64,000 nucleotides of DNA, from positions 1,736,001-1,800,000 of the forward strand of contig CBDFKJ010000009.1 in assembly GCA_965248805.1 (NCBI GenBank). Direction: 5' to 3'. Shown here in pieces: positions 1 through 8,303 of the stretch. The notes below the pieces were generated by a model. That model did no database searches and was not told where the DNA came from. It saw only the letters and a list, made by a program, of their open reading frames with translations. Position numbers and translations under genes: made by a program. This stretch comes from CBDFKJ01 sp965248805. Its GTDB lineage: Bacteria; Pseudomonadota; Alphaproteobacteria; UBA6615. Position 1 is the first letter of the stretch, and each line of letters begins with the position of its first letter.

Positions 1-758
1 TGGCGCTGCATGTTCTGGCCGATCACCGTTCCGTCCAGAACGTTGAGCGCCGCAAACAGCGTGGTCGTGCCGTGCCGTTTGTAGTCATGGGTCATGGTGC
101 CGGCGCGTCCCTTCTTCATCGGCAGACCGGCGGTCGAGCGCCTGGATCTGTGACTTCTCATCGATCGACAACACCACCGCATGGGCCGGCGGGTCGACAT
201 ACAGGCCGACGATATCGGTGAGTTTCTCGGCGAAGGCAGGGTCGGTCGACAGCTTGAAGTTGCGCCAGCGGTGCGGGCTGAGACCGTGAGCCTTCCAGAT
301 CGCCTGCACCGTCGAGGCGGCAATACCGGCCGCCCTGGCGATCGCGCGCAACGTCCAGTGGGTCGCCTCAAACGGCGGCGGTTGCTGCGTCAGGCGCACG
401 ATCTCGGCGACACGATCGAGCGGGACCGGCGCCTTGCCGGGCGGACGGGACTTGTCGCGAAGCAGGCCGCCGACACCCTCGTGCATGAACCGCTCTTGCC
501 AGCGCCACACGCAGGTCTTGGACTTGCCGGTCTCGGTCATGATCGCCGAGGTGCCCAGACCCTCGCCGCTGAGAAGGACAATATGTGCCCGCCAGACGTG
601 TTTCTGCGGGCTCTTGGGATCCGCGACGACCGCGCGCAATCGCTGACGGTCGCCGGCGGATAGGGTGAAGGAGATTCCACTGCGCACGCGCCAGATTCGC
701 ATACCACAGCAAAATACGGAATCCCAATTCGGACTCTTTCATTCCGATCAATCCACTA
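1..758 (-). mobile_element. IS630-family element, copy 1 (cut by window start)
   Basis: The right terminus reads ATCAATCCACTA followed by G, the same as in the two complete copies (23637-24781 and 35550-36694). The element targets TA, with a CTAG-like context. Only the 5' part of the transposase region is inside the window. This copy differs from the other two by a few substitutions (for example Ile for Met in the helix-turn-helix region and Val for Met near the N-terminus of ORF A), so it is not the youngest copy. Confidence 0.9.
85..702 (-). CDS. IS630 transposase ORF A (N-terminal half)
   Basis: The 205-residue product has the IS630 N-terminal layout: a helix-turn-helix with the stretch GLGTSAIMTETGKSKTCVWRW near residues 49-69, a second HTH around residues 110-140, then the start of the DDE catalytic core with VVLSIDEKSQ supplying the first Asp. 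It runs out of phase just after IQALDR and ends in RRHHDP. The rest of the catalytic domain (MKKGR onward) is encoded in another frame and continues off the window. The same frame break exists in all three copies. Confidence 0.85.
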   Translation of the reverse strand: MRIWRVRSGISFTLSAGDRQRLRAVVADPKSPQKHVWRAHIVLLSGEGLGTSAIMTETGKSKTCVWRWQERFMHEGVGGLLRDKSRPPGKAPVPLDRVAEIVRLTQQPPPFEATHWTLRAIARAAGIAASTVQAIWKAHGLSPHRWRNFKLSTDPAFAEKLTDIVGLYVDPPAHAVVLSIDEKSQIQALDRRSADEEGTRRHHDP

Positions 759-821
759 GCCCGATCGAGTCCTAAGGCTCGCCGCCGAGCGCCCCCGCCG
801 ACGCCTCAATCAAAAACCCGG

Positions 822-1072
822 TCAGTGTGTCGCCGCCGGCGGCCGCACGGTGATGCAGGTGCACGGACTTAGATGGGCGACCGTGTGCGCGACGCTGCCG
901 AACAGCAGCCCTTGAATGTCGGATAGACCGCGCGTGCCCAACACGATCGCGTCGCAGTCGTGGTGGCGGGCGTAGTCGACAATGCGCGCCGCAGGATCGC
1001 CAATTTCGGCGACTCGGTTCACATCGGTCGCGCCGTGCTGCCGGGCGCGCTCCTCGGCAGCATCCAGCAACT
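822..1072 (-). pseudogene. universal stress protein (UspA family), C-terminal fragment
   Basis: Only about the last 80 residues remain. They carry the ATP-binding signature of ATP-type Usp proteins: GTRGLSDIQGLLFGSVAH followed by the CTCITVRP strand, matching G-2X-G-9X-G(S/T). The reading frame runs straight into the end of IS5 copy A at 1073, so the N-terminal half is missing. On the far side of that IS lies an unrelated gene fragment, so the lost half is not simply displaced by the insertion. The product is not expected to function. Confidence 0.8.
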
Positions 1073-2362
1073 GGAGACCTCCAACAACCGGGGGATTTGA
1101 CGAAGATTTTGGTGTGCTGTCCGACTTTCGCTGAGATCGGCGGTGTTGACGTCCGCAACCATCCGCCGTTTCGTTCTCGGCGGAGGGTTTTGGCGCTATT
1201 CAGGCGGACTCATACCATGGCGGCCCTGCGCTCATGGAAGATCAGACGCTGGAAATTGTAAGCCAGGTTGGCGAGGCCGATCTTGGCCTCCGCCCGCTTG
1301 AGCCCGATGATACGGATGAAAAGGCCCATGCGATCCTTCTGCTGGGCGAAGACGTGCTCCACATGCGCACGGACCGCTGACTTGCGGGCATTGGCCTGGG
1401 CGGTCGCCTTGGGCATGGCCCGGCCCGGCGGCTTCTTGCGGTGGATGTGGGAGACCCGACCCTTGCCGGCCAGCCACGCCTCGTTGGCCTTCGAGCGATA
1501 GGCGCTGTCAGCCCACACGCCGGCGGCCAGATTGTCGCCGGTGACGAGCTGACGCAACATCTTGCCGTCATGGCGGGCGGCATCGGTCACAGCCGAGCTG
1601 CGGATGAAGCCGTAGGCCCGATCGATGACGACATGATTCTTGTAGCCGAACACCGGGATCGCGATGTCGGGCATGCGCCGTTGCGACCCGGCGGGGTTCT
1701 TGCGCCGCCCGGTCTTCACCGTCCACCGCGCATCCGTGTCCTTCTGCGCCGCCTTGGCTGGCTGATCGGGCCAGACCTCGGACGCGCTCTTGCCCGCCTT
1801 GATCGCCCGCTTCTCGTCATCGCTGTGGCGCTGCTTGGGCGCCGATACCAACGTCGCATCGACGATCTGCCCGCCCATCGCCAGATAGCCGCACCGGCGC
1901 AATTCGCCATCGAAGGCGGCAAACAGCTTATCCATCGCCCCGGCCCGGACCGGACGCTCGCGAAAGGTCCATATGGTGTTGCGGTCCGGCGTCGGCGCTC
2001 CGAGATCGAAGCCTAGGAAGCGAAGCCAGCTCAAGCGATCGCGGATCAGAAACTCCATCCGCTCGTCACTCACCGTGTGCCGCGCGGCCAGGATCAGAAC
2101 CTTGAGCATCGCCACCGCATCGTAGGCCGGGCGGCCACCTTTCGATCCGTCCGAATAGCCCAGCGCCGCCTCAAGCGGCGCGCGGAAAATCTTGAAGTCG
2201 ACGACCTTTGCCAGCACCTCCAACGGATCACCCGTCGCCGAAAGCTTTCGAAGATGATCCGGTAAGCCGAACAGACCAGCCTGCCTCATCAATACCTCCT
2301 CAAACCGAACCGCCGTAGAGAATCACAACGAGGCAAAATTCACGAGGTAAATGGAGGCGTCC
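1073..2362 (-). mobile_element. IS5-family element, copy A (1,290 bp)
   Basis: Ends are imperfect inverted repeats, GGAGACCTCCA on one side and GGACGCCTCCA on the other. Length is identical to copies B and D. The flanking tetranucleotides differ (AACT left, AGGT right), and the genes on each side are unrelated: a usp fragment and a glycerophosphodiesterase fragment. This copy therefore probably marks a recombination or deletion between two elements rather than a simple insertion. Confidence 0.9.
1210..2289 (-). CDS. IS5-family transposase
   Basis: A 359-residue DDE transposase beginning MRQAGLFGLPDHLRK, with an N-terminal IS5-type domain (residues about 40-110, including GRPAYDAVAMLKVL) and a DDE core: the first Asp in QIVDATLVSAPKQ, the second in VWADSAYRSK, the Glu in HVEHVFAQQK. 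The ATG at 2289 sits four bases after GGAGGT and is preferred to the TTG three bases upstream. Relative to copies B and D it has three substitutions (Pro for Leu, Ser for Gly, Ile for Thr). The frame is intact. Confidence 0.93.
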   Translation of the reverse strand: MRQAGLFGLPDHLRKLSATGDPLEVLAKVVDFKIFRAPLEAALGYSDGSKGGRPAYDAVAMLKVLILAARHTVSDERMEFLIRDRLSWLRFLGFDLGAPTPDRNTIWTFRERPVRAGAMDKLFAAFDGELRRCGYLAMGGQIVDATLVSAPKQRHSDDEKRAIKAGKSASEVWPDQPAKAAQKDTDARWTVKTGRRKNPAGSQRRMPDIAIPVFGYKNHVVIDRAYGFIRSSAVTDAARHDGKMLRQLVTGDNLAAGVWADSAYRSKANEAWLAGKGRVSHIHRKKPPGRAMPKATAQANARKSAVRAHVEHVFAQQKDRMGLFIRIIGLKRAEAKIGLANLAYNFQRLIFHERRAAMV

Positions 2363-3206
2363 AGGTGTTGATCCGGCGCCGACCGAGCTGCGATTTCGTG
2401 GCCGTTCGATTCGCTTGAAGTGGCACAAGCTGCGGCAACGCGGCGACGACGCGCCATTCTCGCGCGCCAATCTCCGACGCGGGCTCGCCGCCGGCCCTTG
2501 CATCGAAATCGGCCTGCGTCGTCTGGCCAGCGGCGAGTTCGTCTGCCTGCACGACGACCGGCTCGAGAGCGAGACGACCGGCAGCGGGCCGGTCAATGCC
2601 GCCGACCGCGGCGCGGTCAGCCGGCTGCAGATGCGAGACGGGCCGCACGAGACGCCGCTATTCCTGGACCAAGCCTGCGCAATCATGCGCAGTGAGCCGG
2701 TGCACGCCTCAGCGCTGCTTCATCTCGACCTCAAGATCGGTGCTTCGGAGATCGACGATCGCGCGTGCCAGGACTTCACGGCGATCGCGGACGGTCTTGG
2801 CCGACAAATGATTTTGGGCGGCGACGATCGCCAGGCGCTATCGCAGTTGGGCCGCCAGGTGGCCGGTCTCATCTTCGGCTACGATCCCACAGACGCGGTC
2901 GTTGCGGGGGAAGGCGACGTACTTGACCTGGTCGCGCGCCATGCGCCAGACGCCCATTCGGTCTATCTCCACCGCGGTCTGGTGCGCGCAGTGCGACGGC
3001 GCGGCGATAGGCTCGTCGGAGCGTTGCAGGATCGCGGCTACTGGGCAGATTGCTGGACCATCGACCACGGCGACCCGGGAGGGGCGGAGGATCTGCTGGC
3101 CGCGCTGGAGGCGGGGTGAGACCAGATCACGACCAACACGCCGCGCGAATGGGCCGACACGAATCTGGAGCGGCTGGCCGCGGATGTCGAGCATTCGCTG
3201 GCCTGA
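2363..3206 (+). pseudogene. glycerophosphodiester phosphodiesterase family protein, 5'-truncated, with premature stop
   Basis: The frame is open from the IS5 border through LKWHKLRQRGDDAPFSRANL, CIEIGLRRLASGEFVCLHDD and HLDLKIG to a TGA at 3117-3119. The same frame then continues DQITTNTPREWA to a second stop at 3206. DQITTNTP-like text is the expected final strand of GDPD barrels, so the first TGA is a nonsense change. The extreme N-terminus was removed by IS5 copy A. The family hydrolyses glycerophosphodiesters to glycerol-3-phosphate and an alcohol. Loss of both ends makes activity unlikely. Confidence 0.75.
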
Positions 3207-3273
3207 GGCCCGATCGCCGCACGGGTTGGGTGGCTTGGGCCCCGCCTTTCAATAGGTTGAATCTTGCCACTGC

Positions 3274-3300
3274 GCAGGAAGGTCCCTACACACTTCCTGC
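3274..3300 (+). other. perfect 8-bp inverted repeat upstream of tRNA-Leu
   Basis: GCAGGAAG at 3274-3281 and CTTCCTGC at 3293-3300 form an 8-bp stem with an 11-base loop, 18 bases before the tRNA. No T-run follows, so it does not look like a standard intrinsic terminator. It may be a processing hairpin in the leader or chance. Confidence 0.35.
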
Positions 3301-3318
3301 ACTTATTGACGCATTGAA

Positions 3319-3405
3319 GCGGGCGTGGCGGAACTGGTAGACGCGCTGGATTCAAAATCCAGTGGCCGCAAGGCTGTGGGGGTTCGATTCCCTTCGCCCG
3401 CACCA
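3319..3405 (+). tRNA. tRNA-Leu (anticodon CAA)
   Basis: A complete 87-nt class II tRNA. The acceptor stem GCGGGCG pairs with CGCCCGC, the anticodon arm is CTGGA-TTCAAAA-TCCAG giving anticodon CAA (decodes UUG), the long variable arm is typical of tRNA-Leu, the T loop reads GGTTCGATTCC, and CCA is encoded at 3403-3405. There is no sign of an integrase or attachment duplication next to it. Confidence 0.97.
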
Positions 3406-3570
3406 CTCTTTTGGCCCGTGGCCCTGCTGGTCCAGCCCACCGTAAATCCCAATGTCTTGGGCGGCGAGCGGGCGTTGGTGGTCGCAGTGGTTGGTTTACG
3501 TGATCCATCTCTGCACAACGGCAACGGACGCGGGCCTTCCTTTGTCGCGAAACCGAGTGACGTCGAGAGA

Positions 3571-3858
3571 TCATGGAGCCGTCGGACTGGAGCCGGCCGC
3601 GTCACCGCGAATCTTTTTGAACGAAGTCTCGATCAGCTCCTTAGCACCGCTTGCATACAGGACTGACATGAACTCAAGCATGTTGGCCGCGGGTCCGAGA
3701 AACTGCCATTTGCAGTCGTTGGCAAAGGTGCACTTGTCGAAATCCACTGGCATGAACCCGCTGAAAAGGAGCGTGCAGCCATTGAACTGGCAAGAGCTAA
3801 AGGATGCTCCGTCGAGATTGATCCTTCGGTTTTTGAACGTGCGATTTTCGGCGATCAT
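3571..3858 (-). CDS. small conserved hypothetical protein (pentapeptide-like)
   Basis: A 95-residue protein preceded by a strong ribosome site, GGAGGA six bases before the ATG. The N-terminal part has alternating Phe/Leu/Cys positions (NRTFKNRRINLDGASFSSC, then FNGCTLLFSGF and FDKCTF) resembling a few turns of a pentapeptide-repeat-like beta structure. The segment WQFLGPAANMLEFMSVLY follows. I recognise the general type of conserved protein but no assigned function. The last dozen residues (GDAAGSSPTAP) are low complexity. Confidence 0.7.
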   Translation of the reverse strand: MIAENRTFKNRRINLDGASFSSCQFNGCTLLFSGFMPVDFDKCTFANDCKWQFLGPAANMLEFMSVLYASGAKELIETSFKKIRGDAAGSSPTAP

Positions 3859-4024
3859 GACCTGTCCTCCGATTGCGTGGCGAAGTGGCTGGAAAAGCTA
3901 GTCTGGCGTGCCTGACGGCCCGGTGCCCGGGACCGCCAAGGTGTCCTCGCCGGCGTGGCCAAGCCTGACCAACTGGTGGATGGCCCGCAAACCGATCCTC
4001 CAATTACGATCCGGTTCACCTGCG

Positions 4025-4687
4025 TCAAATATTTCGGCGACGTCCACGACGATGCACTAACTTCCGACCCGGACCACTCAATGGGGGGCGATCAGCCCTT
4101 TGTGGCAGGCTGGCGTTTGCCCACCCAGTCAAAATGTACTTTTCATCGGTCATGCTAATTTGACCACGATGCGTATAGGAAAAATGAGCAGGGAAAATCA
4201 AAATCTTCCCTTTTTTGGCCTCACAGATGTATTCCTGATGCAGAAATTCTGTGCCGCCGTCTGGTACATCATTCAGGTACAAAATAAAAACGAGATGCCT
4301 ATCTATATAATCTCCCATAGCATCACAATGCCAAGAGTGATACCCGCCTCCCGGTCTGTAATATTGAATATGAGGAAGTGCTTTGAATTCAACCGGCTGT
4401 CTCCAGGATGCGTTTGTATCGGTGTAATATTTGGGAATCAGGTCGCTAAATTGCCTCATAACGGAACTGTATCCACATACATTCGGGGACGGTATGAGTG
4501 GATTGTCTTGAGGGAGAGTTGCTACAGTAAGGTCCTCACTGTCTTTTACTTTTTTATCGACTTTATATCTGCCAGTAAGGCCGGGGCTGGTAAATCCCAA
4601 CTTTTTAGCTGCCTCAAATAAGTCGATTAATTTGCCGCAGATGCTAATGTCACTCAAGTAATACTCCCTAACGAAATTCATTTTCAT
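4025..4687 (-). CDS. 2OG-Fe(II) oxygenase, prolyl-4-hydroxylase-like
   Basis: The jelly-roll core is visible: YRPGGGYHSWHCDAMGDY contains the His-x-Asp iron ligands (HCD), LVFILYLNDVPDGGTEF is the typical following strand, IFPAHFSYTHRG has the distal iron-binding His, and EKYILTGW provides the basic 2-oxoglutarate contact. Such proteins oxidise proteins or small molecules using 2-oxoglutarate and O2; the substrate cannot be told. The gene body (about 4130-4690) is clearly A+T-rich beside its neighbours, suggesting transfer, and related small oxygenases are common in marine phages. The family normally stops just after the TGW strand. Here about 35 extra residues (from ANASLPQ) are read from GC-rich flanking DNA, so the native 3' end was probably replaced. 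Confidence 0.75.
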   Translation of the reverse strand: MKMNFVREYYLSDISICGKLIDLFEAAKKLGFTSPGLTGRYKVDKKVKDSEDLTVATLPQDNPLIPSPNVCGYSSVMRQFSDLIPKYYTDTNASWRQPVEFKALPHIQYYRPGGGYHSWHCDAMGDYIDRHLVFILYLNDVPDGGTEFLHQEYICEAKKGKILIFPAHFSYTHRGQISMTDEKYILTGWANASLPQRADRPPLSGPGRKLVHRRGRRRNI

Positions 4688-4691
4688 TCAA

Positions 4692-4800
4692 ATCCGCCAT
4701 CGAGTCCCAACCCACCTCGCGCATTCGGCGATTGGGCTTGTTGTTGCGCAACGGCAATCCGATTTTCCTGTAGATCCTGTACACGCGTATCGCATTGACC
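4692..4800 (-). pseudogene. IS3-family transposase (orfB) remnant
   Basis: The minus-strand frame reads VNAIRVYRIYRKIGLPLRNN, the signature linker of IS3-family orfB proteins just before the integrase core. It lies directly upstream of the A+T-rich oxygenase gene. No terminal repeats or catalytic DDE residues can be found. From about 4801 to 4976 I see no gene. Confidence 0.6.
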
Positions 4801-4976
4801 CGTCGTCCCGCGGATCGGTGTCGATGGCGAGCATGTTGCCCAGCCGGGACTATGGTTGCAACAAGTTCGCCTTGACGCCAGCGGTATGGAGGTCCGCACT
4901 GGCTTTGAAGCCGCCGCCTGCCCGGCGGGTCGGTCTTTGATCCGCTTGGAGGTGATGGAGTCGGCGATCGGCGGCT

Positions 4977-5681
4977 TTGGAGCAACCGTTGAATTCCTCT
5001 GAGGCTCAGAAGGTCAGGGTGACGGTCGATGCCGCCCAGAGCGTTTCCGGCCTGCTGCTGGTGCCGGCGCAGGCGCGGTGCTGTTATGTACTGGCGCACG
5101 GGGCCGGGGCGGGCATGACCCTCCCATACCTGGAAGCCGTGGCGGCAGAACTTGGCGAGCGCGGCATCGCGACGTTGCGCTATCAGTTCCCGTACATGGA
5201 GCGAGGCGGGAAGCGGACCGACCGTCCTGCTGTCGCGTGCGCGACGGTCCGCGCTGCGGTCATCGAGGCCAGCCAGCTCGTTCCGAGTCTCCCACTTGTG
5301 GCCGGGGGCCGGTCGTTCGGCGGCCGCATGACCTCGCTGGCGCAAGCCACGGCGCCTCTGCCGGGTGTTCGTGGGCTCGCCTTCCTTGGATTTCCGCTCC
5401 ATCCGGCGGGTCGCCAGTCCGACGAGCGCGGCAAGCACCTGTTCGATGTCCAGATCCCAATGCTGTTTCTGCAGGGCACGCGGGATAGGCTCGCCGACCT
5501 TGAACTTCTCCAGCCGCTAGCCGACCGCCTTGGCAAGCGGGCCAATCTCGAGTTGGTGCAGGAAGCCGACCACTCCTTCCATGTACCGGTGCGCACGGGA
5601 CGCCGGGACGCGGAGGTCAGAGGCGAGCTGCTGGATACCCTCGCGGCGTGGATCGCGACCGTTCTCCTACGCCCGGTCTAA
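4977..5681 (+). CDS. alpha/beta hydrolase, KANL3/Tex30-like
   Basis: A 234-residue alpha/beta hydrolase. The oxyanion region is VLAHGAGAGM, the nucleophile elbow GGRSFGGR (Ser), the acid is in LQGTRDRLAD (Asp) and the catalytic His in EADHSFHVP. Family members are small dienelactone-hydrolase-like esterases with poorly known substrates. No ATG lies at the 5' end; the TTG at 4977 is the first in-frame candidate, and a GTG near 5019 is an alternative. It precedes ligD on the same strand by about 90 bp, so co-transcription is possible but not shown. Confidence 0.8.
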   Translation: MEQPLNSSEAQKVRVTVDAAQSVSGLLLVPAQARCCYVLAHGAGAGMTLPYLEAVAAELGERGIATLRYQFPYMERGGKRTDRPAVACATVRAAVIEASQLVPSLPLVAGGRSFGGRMTSLAQATAPLPGVRGLAFLGFPLHPAGRQSDERGKHLFDVQIPMLFLQGTRDRLADLELLQPLADRLGKRANLELVQEADHSFHVPVRTGRRDAEVRGELLDTLAAWIATVLLRPV

Positions 5682-5770
5682 CGCTCGGTAGTGGCTTGTC
5701 TTTGCTTCAACGCTTCGAAACACTTCGTTTCCCCGAGGGCGGTAGGATCGGGTGATGGTGCACGCGCGCA

Positions 5771-8290
5771 ATGCGGCGGAACGGCATAGTGAAAAAAAAC
5801 CGGACACTCACAAAGTACCGCAGCAAGCGAGACTTCGCGCGGACGCCGGAACCTAGCGGAACCGCTGATGCGGCTGAGGGTTCGATGTTTGTCGTCCACA
5901 AACACGCCGCCCGGCGGCTCCACTATGATCTTAGATTGCAGTTCGGCGATGTGCTCAAGAGCTGGACCGTCACGAAGGGCCCCAGTCTCGATCCGACGAT
6001 CCGGCGGCTCGCGGTGCACGTCGAGGAGCATCCCTTGGAGTACACGGATTTCGAGGCCGTGATTCCGCAGGGTCAGTACGGGGCCGGCGCCATGATCGTC
6101 TGGGATCGAGGGGTCTGGGCGCCTATGGGCGACCCTGTCGAGGACTTCAAGCGCGGCACGCTGAAATTTCGCCTGGCCGGCGAGCGGCTCAAGGGCGGCT
6201 GGACGCTGGTGCGGATAAAATCCGAAGCCGCGAACAACTGGCTTCTGATCAAGGAGTATGACGACTACGCCCGCCCGGAGAACGAAGGCGATATCCTCGA
6301 TGACGCACAAGATAGCGTTATCTCGGGCCGAACGGTCGAGGAGATGGCGGACTCGGCGCGCGCGCCGAAGCGGCGGACCCGACTGCGGCCAGGCGCGCTG
6401 CCCGGCGCGGTCCGTGGCGACAACGGCGGATACCAGGCGCCACAATTGGCGACGCTTTCCACATCAGTGCCCGCCGGTGGCGACTGGTTGCATGAGATCA
6501 AGCTCGACGGCTACCGAACGATTGCACGCGTTCAGCGAGGCCAGGCGACACTGTTCACCCGGAATGGCCATGACTGGACCGAGCGGTACGGCGACCTTGC
6601 GATGGTGTTTGAGGACTTGCACTGCAAGCGCGCCGTGATTGACGGCGAAATCGTGGTCCAGGACGCGGCGGGCAAGTCCAGCTTTTCCGCGCTGCAAGAG
6701 GCGCTGGCGTCCGGCTCGAACGAGAGGTTTGTTTTCTACGCATTCGATCTGCTGCATGCCAACGACTACGATCTGACCAGCGTGCCTCTGGCCGCGCGCA
6801 AGGAAGCACTCGGCAAGCTGGTTGAGCCGCACGTGGGACCCACTTCGCCACTGCAGTTGAGCGGCCATGTGGTCGGAAGTGGCGCCGACTTCTACGCCCA
6901 GGCGCAACGCATGCGACTGGAGGGTGTCGTGTCGAAGAGGCTGGATGCGGCCTATAGATCCGGTCGGAGCAAGGCTTGGGTCAAGACCAAATGCACCAAC
7001 ACCGACGAATTCGTCATCGTCGGATACACGATGACCAAAGCGGCGGGCGGGCTTGCCGCACTCTTGCTCGCCGAGGCCGACGCCGAGCGCCTTAAATACG
7101 TTGGGAAAGTCGGTACGGGCTTCTCCGAAGCGGAGGCCTCGCGGTTGGCGAAGCGCCTGCGCGCAATCGAACGGAAAACGCCCGCGGTTCGCGTGGGCCC
7201 AGGCGCTGCGATCGCCTCCAGCACGACTTGGGTCAAACCGGTTCTGATGGCGGAAGTGGAGTTCGCGACGCGCACTAAGGAGGGTGCGCTGCGTCATGCC
7301 GTGTATCGCGGGCTCAGGCCCGACAAGCTGCACTCGGAACCGATCCGTCCCGCGTCGTCCGGCCGGCGAAAGTATGTCACGGACGCCGATCTCGCTTCCG
7401 TATGGGTCACCAATCCCGATCGTGTCATGTTCGGGCGCGGCGGACCGACCAAGCTCGATCTGGCTCTGTACTATGCGCAAGTGGGTGACTGGATGTTGCC
7501 TGAACTGTTGCGTCGGCCCATTTCCCTGGTGCGTTGCCCTTCGGGCAAGGTGGAGGATTGCTTCTTTCAGCGCCATGCCGGTCCGGGTATGCCAGACGAG
7601 ATCGGGCGCATACGGATCCGCGAAGAAGGCTCACAGGAGAGGGGCGACTACTTGTACATCGCAGATGCGCGAGGCCTGTTGGCGCTGGCTCAATTCGGTG
7701 TCGTCGAGTTCCATGTGTGGGGCTGTCGCGTCGACAAGCCGGAGCGGCCGGACCGGATGGTTTTCGATCTTGATCCGGATGAAAGCCTGCCGTGGAGCTC
7801 GGTTGTGCAAGCCGCATTCGAGGTCCGCGAGGCCTTGACGGATCTGGGCCTTGTGCCGTTCGTCGAGACGACCGGGAGCAAGGGCCTTCATATCGTCGTG
7901 CCGTTGCGGCGTAAGTACGCCTGGCGCGACGTTCACGAATTCAGCGGGGCGGTCGCGCGCATGCTGGTGCGGCGCGCGCCAAGCCGGTTTACCGACATGG
8001 CCGGGAAGCGGCACCGACATGGCAGGGTGTTCATCGACTATCACCGAAACGCGCGGACCTCGACGACCGCCGCTGCGTATTCCCTGCGTGCGCGGCCCGG
8101 CGCCCCGGCGTCGCTGCCGATGCAATGGTCCGACCTGAGCGCCATCGACGACCCGCTCGACTTGAACTATGCTACAGTACCGGAACTTGCTTCGACCGGC
8201 GCGGATCCGTGGGCGGATATCGACGGGGTGGCGTGTTCGATAACTAGTGCCATGCGGCGGGCCGTCAGAGACCAGAGTGGGGCAGACTGA
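5771..8290 (+). CDS. ligD: ATP-dependent DNA ligase LigD (phosphoesterase-ligase-polymerase)
   Basis: An 839-residue multidomain NHEJ ligase. Residues about 35-150 are the 3'-phosphoesterase domain (HKHAARRLHYDLRL, EHPLEYTDFEAVIPQGQYG). Residues about 215-520 are the ATP-dependent ligase, with the adenylated Lys in EIKLDGYR at residue 244. Residues about 545-839 are the primase-polymerase domain, with the metal-binding MVFDLDPD near residue 663 and TTGSKGLHIVVPL. Order and length match proteobacterial LigD. It seals double-strand breaks recruited by Ku, encoded 13 bp downstream. The ATG at 5771 starts MRRNGIVKKNR, a basic N-terminus typical of the family. All domains appear intact. Confidence 0.96.
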   Translation: MRRNGIVKKNRTLTKYRSKRDFARTPEPSGTADAAEGSMFVVHKHAARRLHYDLRLQFGDVLKSWTVTKGPSLDPTIRRLAVHVEEHPLEYTDFEAVIPQGQYGAGAMIVWDRGVWAPMGDPVEDFKRGTLKFRLAGERLKGGWTLVRIKSEAANNWLLIKEYDDYARPENEGDILDDAQDSVISGRTVEEMADSARAPKRRTRLRPGALPGAVRGDNGGYQAPQLATLSTSVPAGGDWLHEIKLDGYRTIARVQRGQATLFTRNGHDWTERYGDLAMVFEDLHCKRAVIDGEIVVQDAAGKSSFSALQEALASGSNERFVFYAFDLLHANDYDLTSVPLAARKEALGKLVEPHVGPTSPLQLSGHVVGSGADFYAQAQRMRLEGVVSKRLDAAYRSGRSKAWVKTKCTNTDEFVIVGYTMTKAAGGLAALLLAEADAERLKYVGKVGTGFSEAEASRLAKRLRAIERKTPAVRVGPGAAIASSTTWVKPVLMAEVEFATRTKEGALRHAVYRGLRPDKLHSEPIRPASSGRRKYVTDADLASVWVTNPDRVMFGRGGPTKLDLALYYAQVGDWMLPELLRRPISLVRCPSGKVEDCFFQRHAGPGMPDEIGRIRIREEGSQERGDYLYIADARGLLALAQFGVVEFHVWGCRVDKPERPDRMVFDLDPDESLPWSSVVQAAFEVREALTDLGLVPFVETTGSKGLHIVVPLRRKYAWRDVHEFSGAVARMLVRRAPSRFTDMAGKRHRHGRVFIDYHRNARTSTTAAAYSLRARPGAPASLPMQWSDLSAIDDPLDLNYATVPELASTGADPWADIDGVACSITSAMRRAVRDQSGAD

Positions 8291-8303
8291 AGAGGAATAA
8301 ACT

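Noticed and set aside
1441..2016. 191-residue plus-strand frame antisense to the IS5 transposase (also repeated in copies B and D)
   Set aside because: Repeats with the element and mirrors the codon pattern of the real transposase; a GC-rich shadow frame with no recognisable domain.
3319..3405. tRNA-Leu considered as an attachment site of an integrated island
   Set aside because: No integrase gene and no duplicated tRNA 3' end were seen in the window.
5678..7576. Long minus-strand frames (255 and 370 residues) opposite ligD
   Set aside because: They lie wholly antisense to well-conserved LigD domains, with Arg/Pro/His-rich shadow composition and no ribosome site.
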